Below the pieces are notes generated by a model, which was given only the letters and a program-made list of their open reading frames with translations, was not told the origin of the DNA and searched no databases. This document shows, piece after piece, positions 41,671 through 50,512 of a DNA stretch of 64,000 bases. This DNA comes from JARRNE01 sp963824085 (GTDB lineage: Bacteria; Pseudomonadota; Gammaproteobacteria; Chromatiales; Chromatiaceae). Location of the stretch: contig CAWGNT010000019.1 in the NCBI GenBank assembly GCA_963824085.1, forward strand, positions 62,001-126,000, written 5' to 3'. A program made the translations under genes and the position numbers. Each line of letters opens with the position of its first letter. The stretch's first letter is position 1.

Positions 41671-44189
41671 GTCGAAACTATAGCCGGCAACTCGATCTTG
41701 AACACGGCTCCCGGTGAGTCTTTCACCTCCACTCCAATCTTACCCCCATGATTTTCCACGACCGTTCTGGCAATCGACAGCCCGATACCGAGGGCGTCCG
41801 TCCTGCTGGTGACCCACGGCTCGAACAATCGGTCGGCGAGGGGCGGAGCGATGCCCTCCCCGCTATCCACGACTCGAATGATAATCCGGTTACCGACTGG
41901 ATCTTGGCTAGTGCTGACAATCAAGTGCCGCTGGTCGCGCGGAGTCCCCTGCAGGGCATCGATCGCATTCACCAGCAGCTGTATCAGCATCTGCTCAAGC
42001 TCAACGGGATCAGCATACAAGGCTGGCAGGTTGGATCGGAGCTCCCGGATCACCGCCACGTTGTCCTCGACCAATCGCTCGTCCAGAAACAACAAGGAGG
42101 ACGCCACCAGCTCGTTGACCTCGACCCGTACCGGTGTGACCTTGCGTCTGCGGATCAGGGTCCGCAAGGAATCCAGGGTATCGGCGGCGCGCGCTGCAAC
42201 GCGTGTCATATCGCCCAGGATCTCCGCGAGCCGCTCCTCGCTTAACCGCCCGCTCTGATGAAGCCGCTCGGCGGCGCTGGCATAGGTTGCCATCGCCGCG
42301 ATGGGCTGACTAAGCTGGTGCGCCGCAGCCGCGGCGATCTCTGCCGTCAGGGCGAGCCTGCCCACCCGGGCGAGCTCATCGCGGTTCTGCACCAGCCGGC
42401 GCTGAAGCTGCTTTTGCGCCGTGATGTCGATCAGGGTTATAACTCCGCCCTCGACGGTGTTGTCCGGCCCGAGGAGCGGGCGCCCCGTGGCCGTCACCCA
42501 GCGTCCCCGCTTGGTCCCGGGACGCCGCAGATAAAGCTGCGTGGGCTCGGTAGCCTCTCCTCGCATGGCCCGCACGAGCGGCAGCTCGTCCGTGCTCATC
42601 AGGTCACCGGCCTCGCTGCGATAGACGCCGTACTGCTCGGGCCACTTCTCGGGGGCGATGTCGCGCGGACCCGTATCCACAATACGCGCAGCCCCGCTGT
42701 TCCACATCAGGAAACGGCCGTCCTTGTCGGCGACCACGACGCCGTCGCCGATGTTCTCCAAGATGAGCCGCTGCAGCTCGTGCTGCCGCCGCAATGCCAG
42801 GGTGCGCTCCTCCACGCGCTGCTCCAGGTCCGCGTTGAGCTCCGCCAGCGCCCGCTCCCTGCTCTTGACCTCATCGGCCATCCGCCTGAAGGCCCCGGTG
42901 AGCGCGCCCACCTCTCCACTCACGACCTCGGGAAGCGGAGCACCATATTCGCCGGCCGCGATTGCCTCCGATGCCTTCACGAGCGACCTCAGAGAGCGCG
43001 TGAGCCCGCGCACCATGAGGGCCACCAACAGGGTCGCGGCCAGCAGCAAGGCGCCCATCCATACAAGGCTCTCGCGGCGCATCATGCCGACCTGTGAGGA
43101 CAAAGCCGCCGCAGACTCTGTCAGAATGAGGTCGAGCCGAAAGCCGGGGTCGCCGGTCGGGAAGGTCCGCGACGCCACGTAGGCAATGGACCTCCCCTTG
43201 CCATTGCCCAAGCGAAAGAAACCGCCCCTGCTCGGCGGCGTGGAGGCAATCGCGGCGGCCTCTTCGGGGAAGGCGTCCTTAAGGCGATAAGGGTGCCCGA
43301 GCTCGGCCCCAAATGCCCGATCCGGGTTCGGGGTCAACAGGAAATTACCCCTGTCATCGACGAGAAATGCCTTCTCGCCGCCCTGGATGAAGGCGCGCAG
43401 CGGCGCTAGCAGGTCGCGGATGTCCATATTGATCACCACCACTCCGACGAGCTTTCCCTCCGTACCGCGAACTGGTGTTGCTGCGCGCACCGTAGGGACG
43501 TGGGGGACCTGGATCTGACCGTGCTCCCTGTTGAGATCAAACCGCGACAGGTAGACCTCGCCCGCGGGGAGAGAGGCCGCCCGGCGAACGTAATACCGCT
43601 CACCCTTCCTCTGCAGGTCCGCATCGGGGGTCACCAAAAGCTTTCCGTCCACCCGCTCGATTCGAACCAGCTCGCGCCCGCCATCACCTGCTGCGATGAG
43701 ACGCAGCTGGATGTACTCGGGCCGGGATTCGGCAAAGGCGAGGAAGAGTTGCTGAAGGTGTTTCCGCCAATGGGCCAAATCCATTTGCCCGGCTTCACCC
43801 GCCGCTGCTCCGTGCTCGAGCAGGGCACACAGACCCCGCACGGCCGGTGTCTGCGCAAGGAAGAGCGTATCGCGCTGAAGACGCTCAAGACGACGCTGTA
43901 GATCATCAGCCGCGCGCTCGCCATGGAGCCGCAAAAAGGAGAGGGAGCGCTGCTGCAGCGCCTCGGAACGGCCGCGGTCGAATAGGTAACCGACACCGAG
44001 CGCAGCGGTGATCAGAAGGGCGACGAAAAGGGCTCCGAGACGGAGCGGAAGGGACTGCAGCAATGTCGGAGAGACGCCGGCCCGGGAACCCATGGGACGC
44101 GAAGTACCCGCTCGAGCGGCAGCAAATCGGCGAGGGGCTGTGCGCGACCCGCGCCCCAGCCCCTCGCCCTGACCACTCTTTTGCAGCAC
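41667..44189 (-). CDS. FixL-like membrane sensor histidine kinase with periplasmic sensing domain and PAS
   Basis: Kinase of 840 residues. First membrane segment LGALFVALLITAALGVGYLF (about 52-71), a large periplasmic region of about 300 residues with a double-Cache-like pattern (LVGVVVINMDIRDLLAPL, AFLVDDRGNFLLTP), second membrane segment WMGALLLAATLLVALMVRGL, HAMP, coiled coil, PAS (ILENIGDGVVVADKDGRFLM), HisKA with His in AHQLSQPIAAMATY, and HATPase (QLLVNAIDALQG, DSGEGIAPP, GIGLSIARTVVENHGG). The HQLSQP phospho-site is that of FixL/TtrS-type kinases. GTG 44189 follows AAGGGGGAGAG; ATG 44093 is an alternative that removes a basic tail. It is co-transcribed with the FixJ-type gene. Confidence 0.92.
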   Translation of the reverse strand: MLQKSGQGEGLGRGSRTAPRRFAAARAGTSRPMGSRAGVSPTLLQSLPLRLGALFVALLITAALGVGYLFDRGRSEALQQRSLSFLRLHGERAADDLQRRLERLQRDTLFLAQTPAVRGLCALLEHGAAAGEAGQMDLAHWRKHLQQLFLAFAESRPEYIQLRLIAAGDGGRELVRIERVDGKLLVTPDADLQRKGERYYVRRAASLPAGEVYLSRFDLNREHGQIQVPHVPTVRAATPVRGTEGKLVGVVVINMDIRDLLAPLRAFIQGGEKAFLVDDRGNFLLTPNPDRAFGAELGHPYRLKDAFPEEAAAIASTPPSRGGFFRLGNGKGRSIAYVASRTFPTGDPGFRLDLILTESAAALSSQVGMMRRESLVWMGALLLAATLLVALMVRGLTRSLRSLVKASEAIAAGEYGAPLPEVVSGEVGALTGAFRRMADEVKSRERALAELNADLEQRVEERTLALRRQHELQRLILENIGDGVVVADKDGRFLMWNSGAARIVDTGPRDIAPEKWPEQYGVYRSEAGDLMSTDELPLVRAMRGEATEPTQLYLRRPGTKRGRWVTATGRPLLGPDNTVEGGVITLIDITAQKQLQRRLVQNRDELARVGRLALTAEIAAAAAHQLSQPIAAMATYASAAERLHQSGRLSEERLAEILGDMTRVAARAADTLDSLRTLIRRRKVTPVRVEVNELVASSLLFLDERLVEDNVAVIRELRSNLPALYADPVELEQMLIQLLVNAIDALQGTPRDQRHLIVSTSQDPVGNRIIIRVVDSGEGIAPPLADRLFEPWVTSRTDALGIGLSIARTVVENHGGKIGVEVKDSPGAVFKIELPAIVST

Positions 44190-44608
44190 GTTACTCTCCC
44201 CCTTGGCTCCGAGCGGTACTGCAAAGCCAGTAACTGCCGGGAGCGTAACGCTCGATGCTCAGCCCGAGCGCGGTGCTTGGTTGAGTCGCCCTAACCTGGC
44301 ATCACTCGCCCCAACCGGCACCTTCTGCTTCCGAGAAAGCGCATGGATCATTTGGATGCATGTCGCGGCGTCAACTGCTCCGACCAAGCGCATACCGGCA
44401 CGCACATTGGTCACTGTGCTCCTGACGCGACCGCCAATGTGCTACATCTTGAGCGAGTGCCGGAGAAGGATCTACCGGACTGGGAACGATCTTCGCTCGC
44501 CTCCAAGGAATGCCGGCCAGCGCATAGCCGAACTACGTACCTTCCGCCGCGGCGCGGAAGGCGGGCGAAAATACGAGCGACCTGGTACATGGCTCGACAG
44601 AAATAGCC
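44190..44608. other. 419-bp spacer with no recognised gene
   Basis: It lies between the STAS gene end and the FixL-like kinase start, both on the minus strand. It holds the kinase ribosome binding site and presumably its promoter. No conserved frame or RNA was recognised. Confidence 0.35.
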
Positions 44609-44959
44609 TCAGGCCTGCGCCAAACCCACCGGGCGCAAGCGCCGGCGAGGCGCACGCTCCTCGCTCGCCTCGCTGCTCGACAAGATGGCGGGTATGCGCC
44701 CGCGCACCTCGGGGTCGTCACTCAGTACGAGAACCAAGGCCCCCATGCGCTGTAATCGGGCACAGAGCATTTGCAGCAACGCCAAGCCCGAATCAAAGAC
44801 GCGATCGACCCCGTGGAGATCGATGATGCAGGACTGCAAGCCGGGTGACAAATGCTTGCAGATGTCACAGATGTCCATTGCGAGGCGCAAGTCCAGGCTG
44901 CCTTCGAAAGACAGGTCCAGCCTCTCCTCTTCGGCAATGTAAGACGCGGTCATGGGCAT
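44609..44959 (-). CDS. STAS-domain protein
   Basis: Protein of 116 residues matching the STAS/anti-sigma-factor-antagonist fold: LDLSFEGSLDLRLAMDICDI, then SCIIDLHGVDRVFDSGLALL and LQRMGALVLVLSDDPEV. In SpoIIAA-type proteins a Ser/Thr lies in DxSG[V]; here the segment is DSGLALL with Ser after Asp, so phosphorylation there is plausible. ATG 44959 was chosen because AAGGAGGACTTTTCG precedes it; a longer start at 44980 has no ribosome binding site. The C-terminal tail is basic. It stands alone upstream of the FixL-like kinase but separated by 419 bp, so a link is uncertain. Confidence 0.8.
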   Translation of the reverse strand: MPMTASYIAEEERLDLSFEGSLDLRLAMDICDICKHLSPGLQSCIIDLHGVDRVFDSGLALLQMLCARLQRMGALVLVLSDDPEVRGRIPAILSSSEASEERAPRRRLRPVGLAQA

Positions 44960-45646
44960 CGAAAAGTCCTCCTTCGGCATTCGCGTTCGGCGCTCGACTG
45001 CGGTTGCTCAGCGCGCCAGCGCCGAGATCATTGCGCCGTGCCCCAATCCTCTCTTGCCACTTGAGCGACAGCGCGAAGACTCACTGTCTGTGGCGTCATT
45101 TTTGCCTTCTCTATGGATCGGATAGCACGCCGTCCAACCCCTGATACACTACCTGCGTCGCATCGGCACAACAATCCGAACTTGTGCAGTCGACCGATCA
45201 GTAGAACTACGGATGCAACCCTCGGACTCGGCCTCTGCGAGGCAGGTATGACCGTCGTTGACGCGCCCACATGGCTATCCCGGACTGACTGGTGCCGAAC
45301 GGCGGCCTGAAGGTGGAAAACAAACGCCGTCGGCGCATATCCCCCAAACTGATCACCGTGAAAATCATTCCAAGCGTCCCCCCTCTCCGTCGCCTTCCCG
45401 GAAAGTTGCGGGGCGACGAATGGGGCAAAAGTAACCGATGCGCATTGTGTCCGGCCAACACGACCACGACCCGTACATCGTGGCTAAGCCCTAGCGGTGA
45501 TCGCGCCCGTGGGTGCGACGAGGCACCCCAAGGCGGCTGTGCCCGGCGACGCACAGCGCCACGGCATGGCGTTCGTGCAAGACCTTCCGAGTCGAAGCCC
45601 AGGGTTCGATCGCTATTCGTCGTTGGACCGCGAGGGGAGGAGCGGA
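44960..45646. other. 687-bp stretch with no recognised gene
   Basis: Divergent spacer between the STAS gene and a small plus-strand frame. Open frames on both strands are short and lack ribosome binding sites or family resemblance. No tRNA or other RNA was recognised. Confidence 0.35.
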
Positions 45647-45832
45647 ATGAGCGAGGCGTCCGCAGCGCCGCTCGGCCCAACGGAGCAGCTTTCCGAGCAG
45701 ATCAAGGATCTCCACCGCGCGGGCGACCACAAGGTCAGACAGGACCTATCCATGGAGTACTCAGCGATCCACGGCGTTCACTGCCAACTGTTCGCGAGCG
45801 AGACCCTGGTCTTCCTTCTGAACGATCTCTAG
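45647..45832 (+). CDS. Small hypothetical protein
   Basis: Possible gene for 61 residues starting at ATG 45647, eight bases after a strong GAGGGGAGG. The product is charged and helical in appearance (TEQLSEQIKDLHRAGDHKVR, then ending ETLVFLLNDL). I recognise no family. It ends 46 bp before the EEP-family gene and could be co-transcribed with it. The ribosome binding site is the main support; the frame is too short to be certain. Confidence 0.4.
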   Translation: MSEASAAPLGPTEQLSEQIKDLHRAGDHKVRQDLSMEYSAIHGVHCQLFASETLVFLLNDL

Positions 45833-45878
45833 ACCATCTGCACGCTGGAGGAAGCCAAACGCGACATAGGCGGCGGCG

Positions 45879-46607
45879 GTGAAGACGACCCTAACCGCCG
45901 TCACCTACAACATTCACCAGGCCGTCGGCGGCGACGGGCGCCACGACCCAAAGCGCATCCTCGAGATTATCCGCACCCTGGACGCGGATATTGCGGCCCT
46001 CCAGGAGGTGGATTCAGCACCCGGCGCCACGACAGCGTCGCTGCAGATGAGCGCGCTGGCTGCGGCAGGCGCCTATACCGCTATCCCCGGCCCGACGATC
46101 ACGAGCCACGACAGCAGCTATGGAAATGTTCTGCTCACCCGCCTCGCCGTCGAGCGGGTCGTCCGCTTGAACCTGAGCTGTCCGGGGCGGGAGCCGCGGG
46201 GAGCCGTCGACGCCCACTTGCGCCTGCCGAATGGCGAGCCGCTGCGCTGCGTCGCAACCCATCTGGGACTCTCGCTAGCGGAGCGTCGCCGTCAGCTCGC
46301 CCTCCTGCTCGCGGTCCTGACCGAGGATTGGGGCATCCCGTGTCTGCTGATGGGTGATTTCAACCAGTGGGCCCCCTTTTTCGGGGGGTCCAGCAGGCTC
46401 GACCGCCTATTCGGGCGAGCCCCTCGGCCGCGAACCTTCCCCGCCCGGCTGCCGCTGTTCCCCATCGATCGCATCTGGGTACACCCGGCGAATCTGCTGA
46501 TCGGCGTGCGAGCGCTAAGGACCCCCATCACGCGCGACGCGTCGGACCACCTCCCCCTGGTTGCACGGCTTTCTCTCCCGGCGTCTGACTCGCCACACGC
46601 AAACTGA
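45879..46607 (+). CDS. Endonuclease/exonuclease/phosphatase (EEP) family protein
   Basis: Protein of 242 residues with the EEP fold motifs in order: VTYNIHQAVGGDGRHD, AALQEVDS (metal-binding Glu), HLGLSLAERRRQL, LMGDFNQW (catalytic Asp/Asn), FPIDRIWV and SDHLPLVARL (catalytic His). These are the active-site residues of Mg-dependent phosphodiesterases; substrates in the family range from DNA to phospholipids and inositol phosphates, so specificity is open. The start is GTG 45879 with a weak ribosome binding site; no signal peptide. It is convergent with the membrane-protein gene ending at 46647. Confidence 0.87.
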   Translation: MKTTLTAVTYNIHQAVGGDGRHDPKRILEIIRTLDADIAALQEVDSAPGATTASLQMSALAAAGAYTAIPGPTITSHDSSYGNVLLTRLAVERVVRLNLSCPGREPRGAVDAHLRLPNGEPLRCVATHLGLSLAERRRQLALLLAVLTEDWGIPCLLMGDFNQWAPFFGGSSRLDRLFGRAPRPRTFPARLPLFPIDRIWVHPANLLIGVRALRTPITRDASDHLPLVARLSLPASDSPHAN

Positions 46608-46646
46608 GGACATGCGCGACGCAAAAGGCATCTGATGCATGAGGCA

Positions 46647-47187
46647 TCAAGGGTGCTGATGCTCCCGTTCATCCTGACGTAGCAATCGGGCGATCTGGCG
46701 CCACTGGCGTCGCGTCGCGGGCAGGGCGACGATGCCCCAGTGCCCATGCCGCAACGACAGCCTCACGGAGTCGAGGGCGCGGTGCAGGGCGACACGCCGG
46801 TTCCATACAACTCCTGCCACGAGGCCGATGATCGGACCCGCTACGGCCAGTGACCCCAGCACCAGGAACGGAATGTCAACCTGCCAGCTGGTCTCGAGGG
46901 GCACTGCCGCGATGGCGCACAGTAACCCGAGCAAGGTCCCCGTAGCCGTCGCGACCGCTAGCGCCCTGCGGCGTTGAGCGGCAGGGAGGACGCACCTTGT
47001 CGCGTAGCGTAGCGAGCGCTTGGTTTGGCGCCTTGGGAGAAAGGAGAAAGCATCGGCCATCGCAGCCTGTCAGGCGGCGCAGTCGCTCCAAAACGACACG
47101 CGCCTCGGTTTCACTGGGAAAGATGGCACTAATGGGGCCAGGCGCCCCGTGCCCTCGCGTCTGTTCAATATCGTCAGGTTCGTGCAT
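46647..47187 (-). pseudogene. Stress-type membrane protein, one frameshift
   Basis: About 179 residues once one extra base near 46980 is removed. The N-terminal soluble part (PISAIFPSETEARVVLERLR, about 17-65) precedes two membrane segments with glycines (ATATGTLLGLLCAIAAVPL and IPFLVLGSLAVAGPIIGLVA) and a basic C-terminus (WRQIARLLRQDEREHQHP). ATG 47187 gives MHEPDDIEQTRG. The layout, a small alpha/beta domain followed by a glycine-rich membrane hairpin, is shared with the gene at 53412 and the shortened gene at 59102, although sequences are diverged. No function is known. The frameshift falls between LRDKVRPP and AAQRRRALAVA. Confidence 0.6.
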
Positions 47188-47316
47188 CGCGGACCGCCTG
47201 CACCCGTTCACCATGCGCGGCGACCACCACGAGTTCACGTCCCCTCGGCGCTCGCGCGCGAGCCCCTTGTCGCGCCTTCAGGCAACTCCACGCAGCTTTT
47301 ATGCCAATGGCCGCGC

Positions 47317-48753
47317 TTAGCGGGTCATGTCCGCCGTCTCCTGATCGCCGGCAGCCTCTGCGTCCCCGTCGCTCTTGAGGTGATATTTCTGTATGCGGTA
47401 GCGCAGCGTCTCGCGAGTCGTCCCCAATGCACGCGCGGTCGCCGTGACATTGTGGTGATGCCGCTTCAGTGCGGTCCGGATGATGTAACTGTCCATCTCG
47501 TCCAGCGCCATGGAGCCGTCCAGGGGGATGATCACGCGATCTCCGTCCACTTCCGGCCCGGTCTCCGAACGGATCAAGCCCTGACCGAGCTGCAGCCATT
47601 GCTCGGGGAACTCGTCGCCATCCGAGAGCAGCACGCCCCGCTCCACCACGTTACGCAGCTCACGCACGTTGCCGGGCCACGAATAGGCGCGCAGCTGGCG
47701 GTAGATGCGCTCGGGCACCTTTGTCACCTTACGGCCGGCCTTGGCGTTAAACTCGGCGATGACCAAGGGCACCAGCTCCTCCAAGTCGACCAGCCGGTCC
47801 CGCAGCGACGGCAGCTCGATGCGGAAGACGCTCAGACGGTGGTAGAGATCGCTGCGGAACTGGCCCTCCCGAACGAGCCGTTCCAGGTCCCGATTGCTCG
47901 CCACGATCACCTGAACGTCGACCTTGATCTCCTTCTCCCCACCGAGCCGCCGCAGGCTGTGATCCTCGATGGCCGTCAACAGCTTGGCCTGCAGATCCAG
48001 GTCCATTTCGCCGATCTCGTCGAGGAACAGGGTCCCGCCGTCGGCCTGCTCGAGATAGCCTCGATGACGCCCCCGCGCGCCCGTGAAGGCCCCCGCCTCG
48101 TGGCCGAAGAGCTCTGATTCCAGCAGATCTCGGGGCAAAGCCGCACAATTGACCTCGACCATGGGGGCCGCCGCGCGAGGACCCGAGTGATGAAGGATCC
48201 GCGCCACCAGTCCCTTGCCCGTGCCGGTCTCGCCAGAAATCACCAGCGCACTGAAGGGAACGCCCGCCAGGCGTTCGAGCAGCCCGCGCAGCCGGAGTGC
48301 CGTCTCGCTGCGGCCGACGAAACTGTCGGGGGAATAGCGCCTGCTGCCCGCCTCCGCCTGGAAGCGGAGCTGACGCTGTGCCCGGGCGCTGCGCAAAGCG
48401 CCGCCGAGGACGACTCCCAGGCGCGTCGTGCTGCAAGGCTTTTCCAGGAAGTCGAACGCACCGAGGCGCAGCGCGCGCACTGAGTCCGGTACGCTACCGT
48501 AGCCGGTCAGAAAGACCCACTCGCCTGAGATGCCCTCCTTGCGGGACTCCTCGAGCAGGTCAAGGCTGTTGCCATCGGGGAGGCTCATGTCGGCGAGGAC
48601 GACCAAAGGCTCCTGGTCACCTTCGAACAGATGTCGGCGAGCCTCGGCCAGGGTTGCCGTAAGATCGACCTCCCAACCCTGGCCCCGGAAGTGGCGCACG
48701 AGCTCAGCGCCGAGCAGCTTCTCGTCTTCGATGATGAGCAGCGAGTCAGCCAT
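47317..48753 (-). CDS. Sigma-54-dependent NtrC-family response regulator
   Basis: Regulator of 478 residues. Receiver (LLIIEDEKLLGAELVRHF, Asp in VVLADMSLPDGNS, Lys in FLEKP), AAA+ sigma-54 activator domain with Walker A GETGTGKG, the sigma-54-contacting GAFTGA loop, Walker B LFLDEIGEMDLD, and the arginine-finger region RSDLYHRLSVFRI, then a Fis-type HTH (NVTATARALGTTRETLRYRI). ATG 48753 (MADSLLIIEDE) overlaps the end of the upstream kinase gene by 8 bases, so the two are coupled. It activates sigma-54 promoters; a candidate site lies in this window at 58206. The tail after the HTH is short and acidic. Confidence 0.95.
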   Translation of the reverse strand: MADSLLIIEDEKLLGAELVRHFRGQGWEVDLTATLAEARRHLFEGDQEPLVVLADMSLPDGNSLDLLEESRKEGISGEWVFLTGYGSVPDSVRALRLGAFDFLEKPCSTTRLGVVLGGALRSARAQRQLRFQAEAGSRRYSPDSFVGRSETALRLRGLLERLAGVPFSALVISGETGTGKGLVARILHHSGPRAAAPMVEVNCAALPRDLLESELFGHEAGAFTGARGRHRGYLEQADGGTLFLDEIGEMDLDLQAKLLTAIEDHSLRRLGGEKEIKVDVQVIVASNRDLERLVREGQFRSDLYHRLSVFRIELPSLRDRLVDLEELVPLVIAEFNAKAGRKVTKVPERIYRQLRAYSWPGNVRELRNVVERGVLLSDGDEFPEQWLQLGQGLIRSETGPEVDGDRVIIPLDGSMALDEMDSYIIRTALKRHHHNVTATARALGTTRETLRYRIQKYHLKSDGDAEAAGDQETADMTR

Positions 48754-50197
48754 AGGCCGTCTCCTGTGGAAAGAACAGCAGGACGCAAGCACCGCCTACG
48801 TCTCGGTTGAAGACCTCGAGGCGGCCCCCTTGGTCGCGGACAAAACGGTGCACGGCGGCGAGCCCCAGTCCGGTCCGTCCCCGCCGTCCGCTTCCGAGCT
48901 CGTGGATGCCCCGCTCGAGGAGATCTGCGGGGAAACCTGGCCCGTCATCGCACACGCAGATCGCAATCTCTCCGCCCTCCCTTTGAGCAGTGACCTGAAT
49001 CTCCCCTGAGGCGTGCCCAATGGCCTGGGCGGCGTTGAGAATGATGTTTATCAAGACTTGGCGCAGGCGCGCCTCCGGCAAGACGCACTCCAAGTCTTCC
49101 GACACCTGCTGGCTGAGCGCGATGCGCTCAGGCAGCTGAAAACGCAGGAGCCTGAAGAGCTCGCCGATGACGGCGGCCGGGCGTAGCCGTTGTGGCCGCT
49201 CCGGGACCTGTCTGGCGTCATCGACCAGATTGGAGAGCAGACGGGCGACGCGCTCCAGCTCTTCCATGGCAAGCTGCAGCCGTTCCCGATGCTCCGGACT
49301 CGGGGTCTCCTCGGCCAGGTTCGTGAGCGCCATCAGAACCCCGGACAGGGGATTGCGCAGCTCGTGAGCCAGGCGCGCCGACATCTCGCCGACCGCAGCC
49401 AAACGGTCGGCGCGGGCAAGGGCGACCTGCTGTTGGATGAGGGCCCCCGTCGCGCTGTCCACCTCCCGCTGCAGCGCGTCCTCGCGCTTGACATGACCTT
49501 CCTCCAGCCCGCGTATGCGCTTGACCATGCGATTGTACTTCTCGAACAGGGGGCGCAGCGGAGGGTCTATCCGCTCGGTCAGAGCAAGCGTGTAGTCCTT
49601 GCGCGCAAGCAGACCCATCAGGTAGCTGAGGTCGTCCAGGGGCGCAAGCACGCGCCGCCGGAAGAAGAACATGCTGCCAATTGCGGCAAACGGCAGGAGG
49701 ACCGCCAAGACGAGGGCCGCCTGGAATTGCCGCTCGTTGTCCTTCCGCAGCTTGCGGTACAAGGCCCATTGCGCCGCCGACTCCGCCCGCACCGCATGGC
49801 GGAGCAGGCGCAGAGCGTCGCTGAACTGCATCTGAGCCGCCTCTGTGAGCAGCCCGTTCCGCACCGATGCCGCCGCCTGCTGAAGGAGACGGGCGCCGGC
49901 ACGGAGCTGGGACGCGGTTTCCGGTGCAATCCCGAAGTCGCCCTCGACCAGATGCTCGAGCGATCGCACATGCTGCTGCACGGCGGCGACGAAATCCGCG
50001 GTGACAGCGGGGGCGGCTAATAGATCCTCGGACAGAACGTCATAGATCCCCTGGAGCTTCGATTCGAATTCCAGGTGGCGATCGATGGGTTCCATGCGCT
50101 GCACCGAGCGCCACGACATGACAACCAGGATCAGGAGAACCAGCCCCATGACCAGGGTGCCCACCGTGGCGGTCAGAACAACTTTGCGGTAGAGCAC
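48746..50197 (-). CDS. Membrane sensor histidine kinase (NtrB/AtoS-like)
   Basis: Kinase of 483 residues, cognate to the sigma-54 activator it overlaps. First membrane segment LTATVGTLVMGLVLLILVVM (about 7-26), a periplasmic helical region of about 140 residues (LEHLVEGDFGIAPETASQLR), second membrane segment AALVLAVLLPFAAIGSMFFF, HAMP, coiled coil, HisKA with His in ARLAHELRNPLSGVLMAL, and HATPase with N-box LINIILNAAQAIGHA, DDGPGFP and GLGLAAVHRFVRDQGG. GTG 50197 was chosen because GGGAAGCG precedes it and the membrane segment starts soon after; the upstream open frame is not protein-like. No PAS domain is present. Confidence 0.92.
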   Translation of the reverse strand: MLYRKVVLTATVGTLVMGLVLLILVVMSWRSVQRMEPIDRHLEFESKLQGIYDVLSEDLLAAPAVTADFVAAVQQHVRSLEHLVEGDFGIAPETASQLRAGARLLQQAAASVRNGLLTEAAQMQFSDALRLLRHAVRAESAAQWALYRKLRKDNERQFQAALVLAVLLPFAAIGSMFFFRRRVLAPLDDLSYLMGLLARKDYTLALTERIDPPLRPLFEKYNRMVKRIRGLEEGHVKREDALQREVDSATGALIQQQVALARADRLAAVGEMSARLAHELRNPLSGVLMALTNLAEETPSPEHRERLQLAMEELERVARLLSNLVDDARQVPERPQRLRPAAVIGELFRLLRFQLPERIALSQQVSEDLECVLPEARLRQVLINIILNAAQAIGHASGEIQVTAQREGGEIAICVCDDGPGFPADLLERGIHELGSGRRGRTGLGLAAVHRFVRDQGGRLEVFNRDVGGACVLLFFPQETAYG

Positions 50198-50512
50198 TGA
50201 CGCTTCCCGTGGGTGCTTGCCGTGCGCCCAATCGAGCGCGCTAATGTGTTCAGCAGTCAACGTTCCGAGCAGAGGTTTCGAGCACAGTCTGAAGACGGCA
50301 GGTTCGGGGGAGGCTTCACGCCCAATGGCCGCGGCAAATGCCCCGCGGCGCAGCCTCCCATTGGGGCATTTCCCCCACCCCAACACCGCTGCTTGCCGGC
50401 AATCCCGTGCCAAGACCCTCACGCAGAATTTGCGCACACTGAGGCCGGCACAAACCCTGCTCTCCGGACTGGCGTGAGTGATCGTGTCGAGACGTTGCAA
50501 AGGCCTAGCGTG
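50198..50512. other. 315-bp divergent spacer before fumC
   Basis: It lies between the kinase start (minus strand) and fumC (plus strand) and must contain both promoters. I see no convincing promoter boxes, operator repeat or RNA. Confidence 0.35.
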